A stretch of DNA of 64,000 nucleotides from Phycisphaera sp. (GTDB lineage Bacteria; Planctomycetota; Phycisphaerae; Phycisphaerales; UBA1924), in NCBI GenBank assembly GCA_020639255.1, contig JACKGZ010000004.1, forward strand, positions 324,459 to 388,458. Direction: 5' to 3'. Numbering within the stretch: the first letter of the stretch is position 1; each line of letters starts with the position of its first letter. The notes below the pieces were generated by a model, which was not told the DNA's origin, ran no database searches, and worked only from the letters and a program-made list of their open reading frames with translations. The translations under genes were made by a program, and so were the position numbers. Below are positions 37,162 through 45,128 of this stretch, one piece after another.

Positions 37162-38082
37162 CTATTGGCTGTAGAAACGGTCCACCTCGCCGTCACGCAT
37201 CGTGTAGCCCTTGCCCCCGATGTCGCGGTGTGAAACACGCTTCACCCAGTCCGCCGCGGCCTTCTGGTACTCGACACCCAGCGACGCCGACCGCTCGGCA
37301 AACCTCGGCGGGGCGTCGGTCATTCCAAGAAGATCCTGCACCACCAGGATCTGACCATGACACGCAGGCCCGGCGCCGATCCCGATCATGGGAACACGCG
37401 TCTCACGGAGCACACATTCGGTCACCTCCGGCGGCACCGCCTCGATCAGGAGCAAGACCGCGCCGGCCTGCTCGAGTGCGATGGCGTCGGCGACGATCTG
37501 CTCGGCTTCCTTCGCCACACGACCGGCTGAGCCGTACCCGCCCGCGAGCGCCGCCGTCGAAGGGCGCGCCCCGACGTGCGCACACACCGGGATCCCCGCC
37601 CGCGTCATGCGATCCACAAGCGGCGCGAACGTTTCGTCCACTTCGAGCTTCACGCAGTCGGCCCGGCCCTCGACCATGAATCGGCCGGCGTTCACCATCG
37701 CTTCGTCGGCGCTCGCCTGGTAGCTCATGAAGGGCATGTCGGCCATCACAAACGCGTTGGCTGCGCCGCGACGAACCGCAGCGGTCAGGATGATCGAGAA
37801 ATCCAGCGGCATGTCGATCGTGCGATCGAAACCCAGGATGACTTCAGCGCCGCTGTCACCGACGAGCAGCACGGGCACGCCCGCGCGCTCGAGCCAGCGC
37901 GCGGTCGTCGCGTCGTAAGCCGTCAGGCAGGCGAAGGGCTCGCCCGCCTCGGCCCACTTGCGGAGCGTGCGGAGCGTCACGCGCTTCGTGAGCGCCTCGC
38001 CGAGTTCGCCCCCGGATTTCGGTTCGGATCCCACGGCTTTGACCTCAACGGGAGTGCGACCTTCGGTCGATGTCCGGTTCAT
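37162..38082 (-). CDS. panB: 3-methyl-2-oxobutanoate hydroxymethyltransferase
   Basis: 306 residues, somewhat longer than E. coli PanB because of a ~35-residue hydrophilic N-terminus. The TIM-barrel signatures are CLTAYDATTARWLERAGV, VGDSGAEVILGF, ADMPFMSYQ, VKLEVDE, AHVGARP and IGIGAGPACHGQILV. It makes ketopantoate, the first step of pantothenate and CoA synthesis. panC is not in the window. TAGGAT (38093-38088) lies 5 bases before the ATG. It diverges from the small gene at 38099 through a shared element. Confidence 0.94.
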   Translation of the reverse strand: MNRTSTEGRTPVEVKAVGSEPKSGGELGEALTKRVTLRTLRKWAEAGEPFACLTAYDATTARWLERAGVPVLLVGDSGAEVILGFDRTIDMPLDFSIILTAAVRRGAANAFVMADMPFMSYQASADEAMVNAGRFMVEGRADCVKLEVDETFAPLVDRMTRAGIPVCAHVGARPSTAALAGGYGSAGRVAKEAEQIVADAIALEQAGAVLLLIEAVPPEVTECVLRETRVPMIGIGAGPACHGQILVVQDLLGMTDAPPRFAERSASLGVEYQKAAADWVKRVSHRDIGGKGYTMRDGEVDRFYSQ

Positions 38083-38086
38083 CGCC

Positions 38087-38093
38087 TATCCTA
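38087..38093. promoter_or_regulatory. Shared divergent -10 element (panB / 38099 gene)
   Basis: Minus strand TAGGAT (38093-38088) is 5 bases before the panB ATG. Plus strand TATCCT (38087-38092) is 6 bases before the GTG at 38099. The same seven base pairs can act as a -10 in both directions. Confidence 0.5.
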
Positions 38094-38098
38094 GGGGA

Positions 38099-38695
38099 GT
38101 GACGCAGCCGACGCTCCGACTGACCGCCACCGGCAAGGACGCCGACACCGGCACCAATACAAAGCTCCGCGAAACGACCCCGAGCGAGCAAACGGCCGTC
38201 GTCCGCCGATTCTCAGCGTTCATGCGTAAGCCACCGAGCGACATTCGCGGCAACCAGCTCCGAGTGCTCGACTTCTCCCCGATTGACCTTCCCACGGCTG
38301 GTCTCTTCATCGACCTTGGAATCGGCGTTCATGTCACCCGGCTCGTCGAGTCCGCTGTCGCGGGCGAGTTGCTCCGCGAACGCGATCCCGACGCCGAGGT
38401 GTTCGAGTGCACGCTCGATCGGCTCTTGTCCGAGAGCGATCAGCCGTTCGACATCGTGCACACCTCGCTCATGCTCGGCGCACGCAGGGAACTCCCGCTC
38501 ATGACCGGGCTCACGCAGCTCGGGCGGCTCGCGTCGTTCGGGTTCGTCTGGACGGACCGCGTCAGGCAGACGGTGCCGGTGAAAGCCAAACGCGTCCGAG
38601 ACCTCGCGGGCCGCGTGGATCTCGGGTTCTGTGCGCACAAGAAACCCATCGGCTCGCCGATCTTCACGCTCGCGGGCTGGCGGCCTTCGCTCTAG
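38099..38695 (+). CDS. Unknown conserved-looking protein
   Basis: 198 residues, not recognised. A polar N-terminus of about 25 residues is followed by RRFSAFMRKPPSDIRG, LRVLDFSPIDLPTAGLFIDLG and FDIVHTSLML, which recall a small Rossmann-like alpha/beta fold; a methyltransferase-like fold is possible, but no SAM motif is clear. The GTG start fits the TATCCT element 6 bases upstream. An ATG at 38222 is an alternative that would remove the first 41 residues. It ends overlapping the convergent oxidase-like gene by 4 bases. Confidence 0.6.
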   Translation: MTQPTLRLTATGKDADTGTNTKLRETTPSEQTAVVRRFSAFMRKPPSDIRGNQLRVLDFSPIDLPTAGLFIDLGIGVHVTRLVESAVAGELLRERDPDAEVFECTLDRLLSESDQPFDIVHTSLMLGARRELPLMTGLTQLGRLASFGFVWTDRVRQTVPVKAKRVRDLAGRVDLGFCAHKKPIGSPIFTLAGWRPSL

Positions 38696-39681
38696 CTGAA
38701 CCTTGCGCGGTGGCGTTCGAGGATCCGCCTGAACGGATCGTCCGTCTCGGGCGGCTCGGTCTCACCCGGCTCGAAGCACCCGCCCAGCACCAGTGCTCCC
38801 TGACGCGGGAACATGTACCGGTAGCCGTCGTGATAGATGTACGCCAGCTCCTGCGGCTGCATGTGCACGAGCAATCCACGCGCCGGGTACATGGACTCAT
38901 CCCCGAAGAGCCGCCGGCTGCCCATCGCAAGGCAATTCACAACGACAGATTCACCGAGCGCTGTCACGTCGTTGATCGAGCCGAAGCTCCTCGTCACACG
39001 CTCGCCGCCGAGGCGATCGATGTCATCGACGAGCTCAGCAAGGAACCTCGGCGTATCGATGAAAAGCGTGCGGAATACGCGCCCCTCGCCGAGCCCGGGC
39101 ACGTCGGGGTCGCTCGCGTCCATCGGCCTTGGCGGCGTGATCGCGCCGGACTCGAAGTACTCCGGATGATCCTCGGTGTCGATCGGTTCGTACACGTCGT
39201 ACTCGTTCACGCCCCACCGGGCCGCGTCCATCGCTTTGAAGAGCTCGTGCGATCGGCGGAGCAGCGCATTGAACCGGTCCCGCGCGGGCCCGGGCTCCGG
39301 GAAGTCGATCCCTGTCGGGAGCCAGAGCGCACCCGCGATGTTGCTCACCGTCTCGAGCGCGTAAGTTTCGGCGTACACACGCACGCCGTAGCCCGCCCGC
39401 AGGAGCGCCAGCGCCGAGGTCAGCCCCGTCACCCCCCCACCGAGCACCGCGACCGAATCGCCCGGCTTTGCAGCCACCGAGACCAGACGCACAACCTCCT
39501 CGGCGCCCCCCGGCCCGAGCGTCACGCCGCAGCCGCCGTGGCCGTAGTTGTGCACGATCGGCTTGCCCGCGATTTCGTCGCGTTCGAGGCGCAGCCCGCC
39601 CTTTCGGCATGGACGGATGCCGCAGACGAAGCGGAGGATCTTCTCGTCAGAAAGGTCCGGGGCTGGGAGTGTGGTCTTCAC
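38692..39681 (-). CDS. D-amino-acid oxidase family FAD oxidoreductase, circularly permuted
   Basis: 329 residues in one continuous frame. The block that ends ordinary DAAO proteins comes first here: CGIRPCRKGGLRLERDE (20-36), then IVHNYGHGGCGVTL (42-55). Only then comes the FAD Rossmann strand SVAVLGGGVTGLTSALALL (76-94) that normally begins the protein. The middle (AGALWLP, FIDTPRFLAELV) is in usual order. The C-terminus is GYRYMFPRQGALVLGGCF and RILERHRARFS, which in normal DAAO leads straight into the G-x-RP block. All FAD- and substrate-binding elements are present, so an active D-amino-acid oxidase or dehydrogenase is plausible. The start is GTG, with TAGCGT (39692-39687) 5 bases upstream. 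Confidence 0.88.
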   Translation of the reverse strand: MKTTLPAPDLSDEKILRFVCGIRPCRKGGLRLERDEIAGKPIVHNYGHGGCGVTLGPGGAEEVVRLVSVAAKPGDSVAVLGGGVTGLTSALALLRAGYGVRVYAETYALETVSNIAGALWLPTGIDFPEPGPARDRFNALLRRSHELFKAMDAARWGVNEYDVYEPIDTEDHPEYFESGAITPPRPMDASDPDVPGLGEGRVFRTLFIDTPRFLAELVDDIDRLGGERVTRSFGSINDVTALGESVVVNCLAMGSRRLFGDESMYPARGLLVHMQPQELAYIYHDGYRYMFPRQGALVLGGCFEPGETEPPETDDPFRRILERHRARFS

Positions 39682-39843
39682 GCGGTACGCTAGGACAGGA
39701 TCTCAACTCAATTCCTTCTCATCTACGGCACCTATGTCATGGTGCGGCCACGATCCCGCAACAGATCCCGGATTGAGCGGATCACAGCGGCATCTTGCTC
39801 CTTTCTCCGGGTCCGATCGGAGTGTACCCCTTGCGCGGGCCGA

Positions 39844-39849
39844 TACACT
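39844..39849 (+). promoter_or_regulatory. TACACT -10 element
   Basis: TACACT lies 8 bases before the ATG at 39858, with only CTGGCCCC between. It decides that ATG over the earlier open frame. Confidence 0.5.
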
Positions 39850-39857
39850 CTGGCCCC

Positions 39858-40403
39858 ATGAGCGACGAGCAGACGCAAAGCGATCAGGCCCCCGCCAAGC
39901 CGAGCCCGGCCCAGATCCGGCAGATGCTCGCGAGCCTCCCACGCATCAAGACGAGCCTCACAACCGAGGACGTCCTCAAGCGAGCAGCGCGACAAAGCGA
40001 GCGCGGCAAGCTGCCCGGCTTCAAACCGCGCCCCGAGGGCGGCCTGTTCGAGTGCGCCGCCTTCGGCAACCCGTTCGACTACCGACTCGTCGCCACGCAC
40101 GAATCGGGCGAGGTGCGATTCGCGGCCAAACTGAAGGCCAAGTCCCCAGCGATCTTCTGGGGCGTGATGGCCTTCACCGTCTGGCCCGGCGTGATCTTCA
40201 CCGACTCGCTCCTCAACACCTGGTTCGGCTGGTACCCCAACCAGACCTGGATCACCTACGCCTGGTACCTGCCGCTGACGCTCCTGCCGCTGCCGTGGCT
40301 GCACAAGTCCGTGATGAACAAAACGCGCACCGCGGCCCTCGTCCACGCCCACGAGCAGATCCACCGCCTCGCCGGCGCTCTGGACGGCGAAGTCGTCGAG
40401 TAA
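39858..40403 (+). CDS. Unknown protein with two membrane helices
   Basis: 181 residues, not recognised. An acidic/Pro-rich start (MSDEQTQSDQAPAKPSP) is followed by a soluble region of ~80 residues and two helices (AIFWGVMAFTVWPGVIFTDS and WITYAWYLPLTLLPLPW), then a short His-containing C-terminal helix (HAHEQIHRLAGAL). The frame opens at 39795 without support. It is followed by a hairpin that also ends the convergent symporter gene. Confidence 0.65.
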   Translation: MSDEQTQSDQAPAKPSPAQIRQMLASLPRIKTSLTTEDVLKRAARQSERGKLPGFKPRPEGGLFECAAFGNPFDYRLVATHESGEVRFAAKLKAKSPAIFWGVMAFTVWPGVIFTDSLLNTWFGWYPNQTWITYAWYLPLTLLPLPWLHKSVMNKTRTAALVHAHEQIHRLAGALDGEVVE

Positions 40404-40416
40404 ACCCAAAATGAAA

Positions 40417-40444
40417 CGCGGCCGAGCCCGAAGGCCCGGCCGCG
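40417..40444. terminator. Terminator between convergent genes (symporter side stronger)
   Basis: CGCGGCCG-A-GCC with GGC-C-CGGCCGCG (40417-40428 and 40433-40444): 11 pairs, one mismatch, and a CGAA tetraloop. On the minus strand it is followed by TTTCATTTTGGGTTT, a T-rich tail after the symporter gene. Confidence 0.75.
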
Positions 40445-40466
40445 ATCATTCAGGTGTTTGCGATCA

Positions 40467-42290
40467 TCACTCGACGTCGTGGCCTTCGACCACATCGACG
40501 ATGGGCGGTGCCTCGTGCGGCTGATCCTCGCCAGCCTTCATCCGCTTGAAGTAGCTGCGGAACGCCTTCATCGCCTGGCTGCCGAAGATCAGCATGATCG
40601 GGATGTTGGCCCAGAGCATGACGCCCGTACCGAGCGCGGTGAGCGAGTCGAGCTGCGCATCGGTCTGGATGAAGCCGTACGCCGCAACCACGATCGCCAC
40701 GCAGTAGATGATCTTGTAAACGAAGCTGACCATCTTGCTCTCGCCGAAGACGAAGACCACGCCCTGCTCGCCGTAGTAAGACCACGAGATCATGGTCGAG
40801 ATCGCAAAGAGCCAGGCCGCGAGCGTCACAAGATATTTGCCGAGGCCCGGGATCGCGGTGTCGAACGCGTATCCGGTCAGCGAGGGCCCGGGATAATCCA
40901 CATACAGATCGGCACCGCCGTTCGTGATAACCGGTGTCTCGGATGACGCAAACGCGCTGCCGGTTGTCGTGGGCCACTCGACGCGAACGCGGTCGCCGTT
41001 CTGATCGACCACAGCGGTTCCGGTCACTTTGTGCAGCTTCAGACCCGAGTTGCCGTTGATGTGCGCCTCGACGATGACGAACACCGTCTCACCGCCGCGG
41101 AACTTGCCGGAAATCTTGGCGGCATCTTCCGACCGCTCGGGAAGCGACGAATACCCGGGCTCCATGCCGACCTGCGAGATCGTCCAGAGCGGGACACCGT
41201 CGCCGTTGAGATCCTGCTCGCCGTTGCCGTCGGCATCGAGCGCGACGGCACGCAGGGGCTGGACGAAATTCGCCTCGGGGCCGCGGTTCCAAGCGCCCGA
41301 CGACAGGATCACGAGGGCGGTCAGCGTGCAAACCACGATGGTGTCGATGAACGGCTCGAGGCCCGCGACCACACCCTCGCGCACGGGCTCGTCGGTCTTG
41401 GCCGCCGAGTGAGCGATCGGGCTGGAACCCTGGCCCGATTCCGAGCTGAACAGCGCCCGCTTCATGCCCCAGAGCAGCGCATAGCCCGCGGTGCCGCCGA
41501 GGAACGCGCCCTCGGCCTTAGACGGGCTGAACGCCTCGACCACAATCAGCTTGAGCAGGTCGGGGATCTGCCCGATGTTCATGAGGATGACCACGACGGC
41601 CGCGATGAAGTACATGCCGCACATCAGCGGCACGATCCGGCCGGCCACCGCGCCGATGCGCTTGATGCCGCCGAGGATCACCATGCCGACGAGGAGCGCC
41701 AGGATGATGCCCGTCACGACCGAGGGAACCTGGAAATAGTTCTCGGTGATCTCGCCGACGGACCAAGCCTGGAACATGTTGCCGCCGGTGATCGTCGAGA
41801 TCAGCAGCGTGACGACGAAGATGCCGCCGATCGCCGAACCGAGCGCGCCGAGCCCCATCTTCTCCATGCCCTTCTTGACGACGAACATCGGGCCGCCGTG
41901 GGGGTTCTCGGGGTCATCGGTGTTGCGGTAGAGCATGGACTGGGTGACCTCGGTCATCTTGAGCGCCATGCCGAACAGACCGACCATCCACATCCAGAAG
42001 ACCGCGCCGGGCCCGCCGAGCGCGACAGCCGTGCCCACGCCCGCGATGTTGCCGAGGCCGACCGTCGCCGAGAGAGCAGCCGACAGCGCCTGGAAGTGGT
42101 TGATCGCGCCGGGGTCGTTCTTGTCGTCGTACTTGCCTCGGACCACAGATACGCCGTGGGTCAGCGCTCTGAACTGCCCCAGGCCCGACCATATTGTGAA
42201 CAGGACGCCGACTCCGAGCACGACATAGAGCACGTAGTTGTGCCAGATAATGCCGTTGAGAGTGTCAAGAAATCCCCAGAGACTGTCCAT
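40467..42290 (-). CDS. Sodium:alanine symporter (AGCS family) with large extracytoplasmic insertion
   Basis: 607 residues; AGCS carriers are usually about 450-490. Family motifs are intact: ALSATVGLGNIAGVGTAVALGGPGAVFWMW, TEVTQSMLYR, GGPMFVVKKG, AFSPSKAEGAFLGG and CTLTALVIL. Ten to eleven helices take up alanine or glycine with Na+. Between SSGAWN (about 335) and LTGYAFDTAIPG (about 471) about 135 residues are inserted, with DADGNGEQDLNGDG, which looks like a calcium loop, and beta-type strands. The insertion should face the periplasm. AAGGAA precedes the ATG at 42290; the upstream open frame has no similarity. Confidence 0.9.
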   Translation of the reverse strand: MDSLWGFLDTLNGIIWHNYVLYVVLGVGVLFTIWSGLGQFRALTHGVSVVRGKYDDKNDPGAINHFQALSAALSATVGLGNIAGVGTAVALGGPGAVFWMWMVGLFGMALKMTEVTQSMLYRNTDDPENPHGGPMFVVKKGMEKMGLGALGSAIGGIFVVTLLISTITGGNMFQAWSVGEITENYFQVPSVVTGIILALLVGMVILGGIKRIGAVAGRIVPLMCGMYFIAAVVVILMNIGQIPDLLKLIVVEAFSPSKAEGAFLGGTAGYALLWGMKRALFSSESGQGSSPIAHSAAKTDEPVREGVVAGLEPFIDTIVVCTLTALVILSSGAWNRGPEANFVQPLRAVALDADGNGEQDLNGDGVPLWTISQVGMEPGYSSLPERSEDAAKISGKFRGGETVFVIVEAHINGNSGLKLHKVTGTAVVDQNGDRVRVEWPTTTGSAFASSETPVITNGGADLYVDYPGPSLTGYAFDTAIPGLGKYLVTLAAWLFAISTMISWSYYGEQGVVFVFGESKMVSFVYKIIYCVAIVVAAYGFIQTDAQLDSLTALGTGVMLWANIPIMLIFGSQAMKAFRSYFKRMKAGEDQPHEAPPIVDVVEGHDVE

Positions 42291-42379
42291 GCATCGATTC
42301 CTTCTGAATGTGTGAAGAGCCCGTGAGGCCCGGCATGATGACGCAAAGTCCCGCCGCGTGCAACACACGAGCACTCAGA

Positions 42380-42385
42380 TACCCT
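42380..42385 (+). promoter_or_regulatory. TACCCT -10 element
   Basis: TACCCT lies 6 bases before the GTG at 42392, supporting that start in the absence of a ribosome site. Confidence 0.45.
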
Positions 42386-42391
42386 GTCTGC

Positions 42392-43102
42392 GTGTGGTCC
42401 ATCGACCAGATCGCTGATTTCATGGCAGAATCCGTCATGGCGGAGAACCTCCGGCTCCGGGCCGAGGACGCCGTTGCCGGAGTCGACGCCCTCGACGAAA
42501 CCGCCCTGCACCCCGTCATCGCCTCGTATTTCTCCCGCTGTGGACTGGGTGTCCTTCGCGAGCACCACTTCCCCACTCCCAAACGAGCCCGTCCACGCAA
42601 CTCCGAGCGTGAACGCTGCGACCTCGTCCTCACCCATGATCCCGCCGGCGTCCTGATCGACCCCGTCGAGGTCGACCGGCGCGAGCACGAGCTCGCGGGC
42701 ACGCTCTTCGCGCCGGTCGCCGAGCAGGCCGCCGCCCTCGCCGGCACCGCGTCCGAGGACGCGCTGTGGATCGAGCTCAAGGTCTGCGGCCAGTACGAGT
42801 TTGTCGCGGGAGTACCAATCGCGAACACCGCGTACACCACCGGCGTCGTCCGGGGCCCGGCGGTCGATATCCGCAAGCTCTCGCGAGAGAAAGCCATCGA
42901 GTTCGCCGCCGCCACGCTCATCCTATTCGCACAGGACGAGCCCACCGCAAGGCACGACCTCCAGATCGCGGCGCACAAGTGGCTCGATCAGTCGCTGCCC
43001 ATCCGCGAACCGATCGTCCGCGTCGTCCCGATCGACGAGCGCATCGGCAATACTGTCGCCGCCGTGTGCATGATCCCGGTCCGCTGCGGCGGAGATGACT
43101 AG
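42392..43102 (+). CDS. Unknown protein, possible PD-(D/E)xK-like fold
   Basis: 236 residues from the GTG. Not recognised by family. ERCDLVLTHDP, and about 60 residues later DALWIELKVCGQYEF, have the D ... E-x-K spacing and strand pattern of PD-(D/E)xK nucleases; this is only a pattern match. The N-terminus (WSIDQIADFMAESVMAEN) is helical. The ATGs at 42422 and 42437 are alternative starts; the GTG is preferred because of TACCCT 6 bases upstream. It ends at 43102, just before an inverted-repeat element. Confidence 0.6.
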   Translation: MWSIDQIADFMAESVMAENLRLRAEDAVAGVDALDETALHPVIASYFSRCGLGVLREHHFPTPKRARPRNSERERCDLVLTHDPAGVLIDPVEVDRREHELAGTLFAPVAEQAAALAGTASEDALWIELKVCGQYEFVAGVPIANTAYTTGVVRGPAVDIRKLSREKAIEFAAATLILFAQDEPTARHDLQIAAHKWLDQSLPIREPIVRVVPIDERIGNTVAAVCMIPVRCGGDD

Positions 43103-43109
43103 GTAGGCC

Positions 43110-43190
43110 GGTGCCACCATGCATCTCCGATGCATGGTGATTCACGTTGGATGATACGAACACTACCCATCGGAGATGTGTAGTGGCACC
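43110..43190. repeat. REP/MITE-like inverted-repeat element
   Basis: The left arm GGTGCCACCATGCATCTCC... (43110-43132) and the right arm (43168-43190) are inverted copies matching at 19 of 23 positions, 35 bases apart. The left arm also forms its own hairpin: CACCATGCAT (43115-43124) with ATGCATGGTG (43130-43139). The right side contains CACTAC (43161-43166) and GTAGTG (43180-43185). It fills the gap between two convergent genes, the usual place for REP/BIME elements moved by RAYT transposases. No transposase is in the window. Confidence 0.6.
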
Positions 43191-43199
43191 AAGCTATCC

Positions 43200-44423
43200 C
43201 TAGACTGCCTGAGCGCGCAAACCGGCGACGCGTTCGATCGCATCGGCCGCGTGAACCGAAGCGTCGAGGTGTGCGAACTTCTCAACCACCTTCGAGAGTT
43301 CCTGACGCTGCTGGTCGGCGAGTGATTCATCTTCGATCAGGCGCGATGCCTCCTGCACGATCGGCTCGGCGTCGCCAAAGTGTGGCACAAGCTCGGGCAC
43401 GATCCGTCGGCCTGCGATGAGATTAGGCAGCGTGAAAAACGGCGCCGTGAGAATCCAGCGTCCGACCAGCTCGTAGAACAGCCGACCCGTCTTGTAGACG
43501 ATCACCATCGGCTTCTGCTGGCGCGCGATCTGCAGCGTAACAGTCCCGCTGACCACCAGCGCCAGATCGCACCACCGCACCACCGCGTCTGTCGAGCGGA
43601 TTTCCATACTCAGCCCGTCGGGCCAGCCGCCGAGCGATTTTGCAGTCTCGCGCAGGCTCTCGGCGACCTCGGGAGTCGTCGCGGCCACAACACCGACGGT
43701 CTCCGGTCGATCGGCCTTGAGTCGTTTGAAGCTCTCAAGCAGGATCGGGAAGTTGTTCAGGTGCTCCTTGGGGCGCGATCCGGGCAAGAGCGCGATCTTC
43801 GGCGAGCCCTGAGGCATCCTGGCTGCTGCGGCATCGAGGGCTGCATCATCAAGAGGAATATCAAAGAGTGGGTGCCCGACGAATTTGGCAGGCACGTCCT
43901 TGCCCTCGAACCACTTCTCCTCAAATGGCAACAAGCACAGCACCATGTCCGTCAGCCTGCGCAGCTTCTTGACCCGCCACTTCCCCCACGCCCAGACCTG
44001 CGGCGCCACGAGATGCACCACGCGGATGCCGCGTTTCTTGGCGAGCTTGCAGATCGGAAAGTTGGCCGCGGGCGAGTCGACCGCGACGAACGCCGCGATC
44101 GGGTTGCGGTCCATCCACGCCTCGATCCGCTCGTTGATCCGCCGGTGCTCCTGGATCTTGGCAAGGCCCGGCATGCCCATCACCGCGTCGCGCCCGGTCT
44201 GCTCGACGACCTCCGCGCCGGCCGCGGCCATGCGGGGCCCGCCCCATGCGTAGATCTTGAGATCCGGGTGACGCGCTTTGAGCTCGGCGATCACGGTCGA
44301 GGCGTGGTCATCGCCCGAGGGCTCGAACGAGCAGAAAAGCAGCGCTCGCGGGCGCGACGAATTCTCGACGCCGGTATGGACGGGTCCGGAGGTCTGATTC
44401 GGTGCGCCGGCCAGCTGGGTCAT
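43200..44423 (-). CDS. lpxB: Lipid-A-disaccharide synthase
   Basis: 407 residues. GT-B glycosyltransferase of lipid A synthesis, joining UDP-diacylglucosamine to lipid X. Signatures: FEPSGDDHAS, YAWGGPRMAAAGAE, VVHLVAPQVWAWGKWRVKK, FVGHPLFD, ALLPGSRPKEH and LVVSGTVTLQIA. It shows that this planctomycete makes lipid A. A ~26-residue polar N-terminal extension is present. It lies 69 bases after the REC-XRE regulator on the same strand and may be read with that two-component pair. No other lpx gene is in the window. Confidence 0.93.
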   Translation of the reverse strand: MTQLAGAPNQTSGPVHTGVENSSRPRALLFCSFEPSGDDHASTVIAELKARHPDLKIYAWGGPRMAAAGAEVVEQTGRDAVMGMPGLAKIQEHRRINERIEAWMDRNPIAAFVAVDSPAANFPICKLAKKRGIRVVHLVAPQVWAWGKWRVKKLRRLTDMVLCLLPFEEKWFEGKDVPAKFVGHPLFDIPLDDAALDAAAARMPQGSPKIALLPGSRPKEHLNNFPILLESFKRLKADRPETVGVVAATTPEVAESLRETAKSLGGWPDGLSMEIRSTDAVVRWCDLALVVSGTVTLQIARQQKPMVIVYKTGRLFYELVGRWILTAPFFTLPNLIAGRRIVPELVPHFGDAEPIVQEASRLIEDESLADQQRQELSKVVEKFAHLDASVHAADAIERVAGLRAQAV

Positions 44424-44492
44424 CGTGCAGGACGAAAGCCCCCCGCACCTGCCCAGTCAACCTGTTTCGTGAACCTGGGCAAGCCGGGCCCG

Positions 44493-45128
44493 CTAGAACC
44501 CCGCCGATGCGAGCCATGCAGAAGGATTGTGCTGAAGCGCCCCCGCGATCAGCACGAGCGAATCAAGGCTCGGCAGGTGCGTGCCCCGCTCGATCGAGCT
44601 GAGCTGGCTTACGCTCACGCCAGACGATTCGGAGAGATCCTTGAGCGTCCAGCCTCGATCGGCCCGCGCAAGGCGGATCTGGCGGCCCAATTCTGTCCGC
44701 AGACGGTCCTGCGGCCGAAGCCCGAGCCCGAACGACTCGGCCGCCTGCTGGAGCACGCCCTCAAGCTGCTCGGCCGAGAAGGGCTTGGCGAGATAATCGA
44801 ACACATCCTTCTTGAACGTCTCGCGCATCGAGTCCATTGAGGGGTAGCCCGTCACCACGATCACGCAGAGCCGGGGCCAGCGCTCGCGCAGCTGCGCGAG
44901 CACCTCCTGCCCCGAGTGCCGGCCCATGTTCATATCGAGCAGGACGACATCCGGGAGCGATTCCTCGCAGAGTTCGATCAATTCATCGGGCTCGGTCGAC
45001 GTGGACACACGGTGCCCCTTGTCCCCGAGCATGGTTGTGACGAACTCGAGGAAATCCGTGTCGTCGTCGAGCACCGCGACAGCCAGAGAAATCGACGGAG
45101 TCGAAGCCGATTCCTTGCGATCAGACAT
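44493..45128 (-). CDS. Response regulator with XRE/Cro-type DNA-binding output
   Basis: 211 residues. Receiver domain 14-135: acidic pocket DDD (21-23), phospho-acceptor Asp65 (VVLLDMN), switch Thr in VVTGYPS and Lys in YLAKPFS. The output (about 150-205) is a Cro/CI helix-turn-helix (TLKDLSESSGVSVSQLSSIERG), not the usual OmpR, NarL or NtrC type. The chosen ATG (45126-45128) has GAGGGGG upstream and overlaps the kinase stop by 8 bases. The frame extends five codons further to a GTG. The kinase upstream is its obvious partner. Confidence 0.9.
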   Translation of the reverse strand: MSDRKESASTPSISLAVAVLDDDTDFLEFVTTMLGDKGHRVSTSTEPDELIELCEESLPDVVLLDMNMGRHSGQEVLAQLRERWPRLCVIVVTGYPSMDSMRETFKKDVFDYLAKPFSAEQLEGVLQQAAESFGLGLRPQDRLRTELGRQIRLARADRGWTLKDLSESSGVSVSQLSSIERGTHLPSLDSLVLIAGALQHNPSAWLASAGF

